This document shows, piece after piece, positions 5,635 to 6,463 of a DNA stretch of 6,463 bases (positions are counted from its first letter, which is position 1; every line of letters starts with the position of its first letter). The stretch comes from Candidatus Heimdallarchaeota archaeon (GTDB lineage: Archaea; Asgardarchaeota; Heimdallarchaeia; Heimdallarchaeales; Kariarchaeaceae): positions 1-6,463 of the forward strand of contig DAOUUM010000173.1 of the NCBI GenBank assembly GCA_030668165.1, written 5' to 3'. A model generated the notes under the pieces. It did not search any database, was not told the DNA's origin, and worked only from the letters and a program-made list of their open reading frames with translations. A program made the translations under genes and the position numbers.

Positions 5635-6463
5635 TCATCTAAGAACTTTTTCCTCTCCTCTGAAGTATGAAAGAATCGTGCCCAGCAATGCAATAGCAGC
5701 AACTATCAAAAATGTGTAGCCTAATCCATTATAATAAGCTTCTACAAATCCGGGACCTGAATTTTGAGAACTGGTATTGAGTCTGGGTAGGAATACACTG
5801 AAGAATATCACTGAGGTTAAGGAGGTTCCAAGGGTAAAACCAACATTTCTTGACAGATTAAGTGCACCGGATACCGAACTAAGCATTTTTGGTGGGGTTC
5901 CATTCATCACACTTGTACCATTACTATTAGTGAAGAGTGATAAGGATCCGGCCATCAATCCTGCAAATATCAGAATTAGAAGAAAAGGAGTTTCTTTACC
6001 AATGATTATCAGGACAAGTGAGAATGATAGAGTTGTGATTGTCAAGATTATCGCTCCAAGCGTGGCAAGTTTACGGGCAGGAAATTTCTCTGCCAAAAAT
6101 CCTGCAGGAGGACCCACTAAACTCATGGCAATCGGTGGTATGATCATATAAATACCGGTTTTACTCTGGTTGAACAACATCACATCCTGTAGAAAGAATG
6201 GAAAGAGAAAGAATGTACCATTGATCGTTAAGTAGAGAAATATGGCACTAAAAATACCCATGGAAATTTGCCTACTCTTCATCACCTCAATGGAAAGCAT
6301 CGGATTGGGAGATCTTGCTTCTTGTTTGACAAATAGATATCCTGAAATTACTGAAAGAAGGAGGACAAGTAAACCCACAAACAAATAATTATTGAAGCTC
6401 AACATCATCCCAGATACCAGAGACAGGATCATTATTCCGAAGAGGGTCATCCCCAGATAATCA
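5635..6463 (-). CDS. MFS transporter, EmrB/QacA (DHA2) type, C-terminal part only
   Basis: The frame stays open to the right edge of the window (the codons before the ATG at 6450 read D-Y-L-G), so that ATG is internal and the N-terminal part lies outside. About 275 residues are visible, with roughly seven or eight membrane helices. Features typical of DHA2 drug exporters, numbered from the ATG at 6450, are: FPFFLQDVMLFNQSKTGIYM followed by PPIAMSLVGPPAGFLAEKFPARKL (about 83-128), matching the loop after a mid-protein helix with its G-x-L-A-(D/E)-(K/R)-(F/Y)-G/P-x-(R/K) signature, and SGALNLSRNVGFTLGTSL (193-211), matching the conserved S-G-x-x-N-x-x-R-x-x-G-x-x-x-G segment. Such proteins use the proton gradient to export drugs, dyes or metabolites; the substrate cannot be read from sequence. 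The gene ends 113 bases before the start of the phosphoesterase gene on the same strand, and the promoter between them argues against strict co-transcription. Confidence 0.85.
   Translation of the reverse strand, partial: DYLGMTLFGIMILSLVSGMMLSFNNYLFVGLLVLLLSVISGYLFVKQEARSPNPMLSIEVMKSRQISMGIFSAIFLYLTINGTFFLFPFFLQDVMLFNQSKTGIYMIIPPIAMSLVGPPAGFLAEKFPARKLATLGAIILTITTLSFSLVLIIIGKETPFLLILIFAGLMAGSLSLFTNSNGTSVMNGTPPKMLSSVSGALNLSRNVGFTLGTSLTSVIFFSVFLPRLNTSSQNSGPGFVEAYYNGLGYTFLIVAAIALLGTILSYFRGEEKVLR

Noticed and set aside
5777..6151. Open frame of 124 codons on the plus strand inside the MFS gene
   Set aside because: It is fully antisense to a well-matched transporter, has no domain signature or upstream signal, and its composition mirrors the other strand.

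Overview
The window looks archaeal. It is AT-rich, several genes have a TATA-like box 27-31 bases upstream of the start codon with no Shine-Dalgarno sequence, and it carries an Mre11/SbcD-like phosphoesterase, a winged-helix regulator fused to a membrane domain, and a membrane protein with a short C-terminal zinc ribbon. The mix of protein types would suit an Asgard archaeon (Heimdall-, Loki- or Thorarchaeota-like), but no marker gene here settles the lineage.

Layout. Positions 1-473 (+) hold the end of a four-helix membrane protein whose start lies outside the window. An 11-copy AAT microsatellite separates it from the convergent block on the minus strand. That block, read from right to left, is: a secreted, membrane-anchored Met/His/Asp-rich protein (2592-3650); its shorter paralogue (1518-2489); and, 18 bases further on, a membrane-anchored winged-helix regulator (588-1499). 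A 342-base divergent intergenic region (3651-3992) leads to a small two-helix zinc-ribbon protein (3993-4406, +). This gene converges on an Mre11/SbcD-like nuclease gene (4523-5521, -). The window ends with the C-terminal half of an EmrB/QacA-type (DHA2) MFS transporter (5635 to the right edge, -).

The most interesting part is 588-4406. Two paralogous cell-surface proteins share an EF-hand-like loop, a Met/His-rich segment that could bind metal, and a C-terminal anchor. The second appears co-transcribed with a regulator that itself sits in the membrane. Both surface-protein promoters carry a related 20-base element, YTCAA-N7-TTGAGGTT, placed exactly 10 bases apart relative to their TATA boxes. 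The half-site AACCTCAA occurs twice more, 10 bases apart, upstream of the zinc-ribbon gene. By eye these four are the only exact copies in the window. A reasonable hypothesis is a local regulon in which the membrane winged-helix protein reads an envelope or metal signal and controls the surface proteins and the zinc-ribbon protein. The sequence does not prove the ligand, the DNA target or the direction of control.
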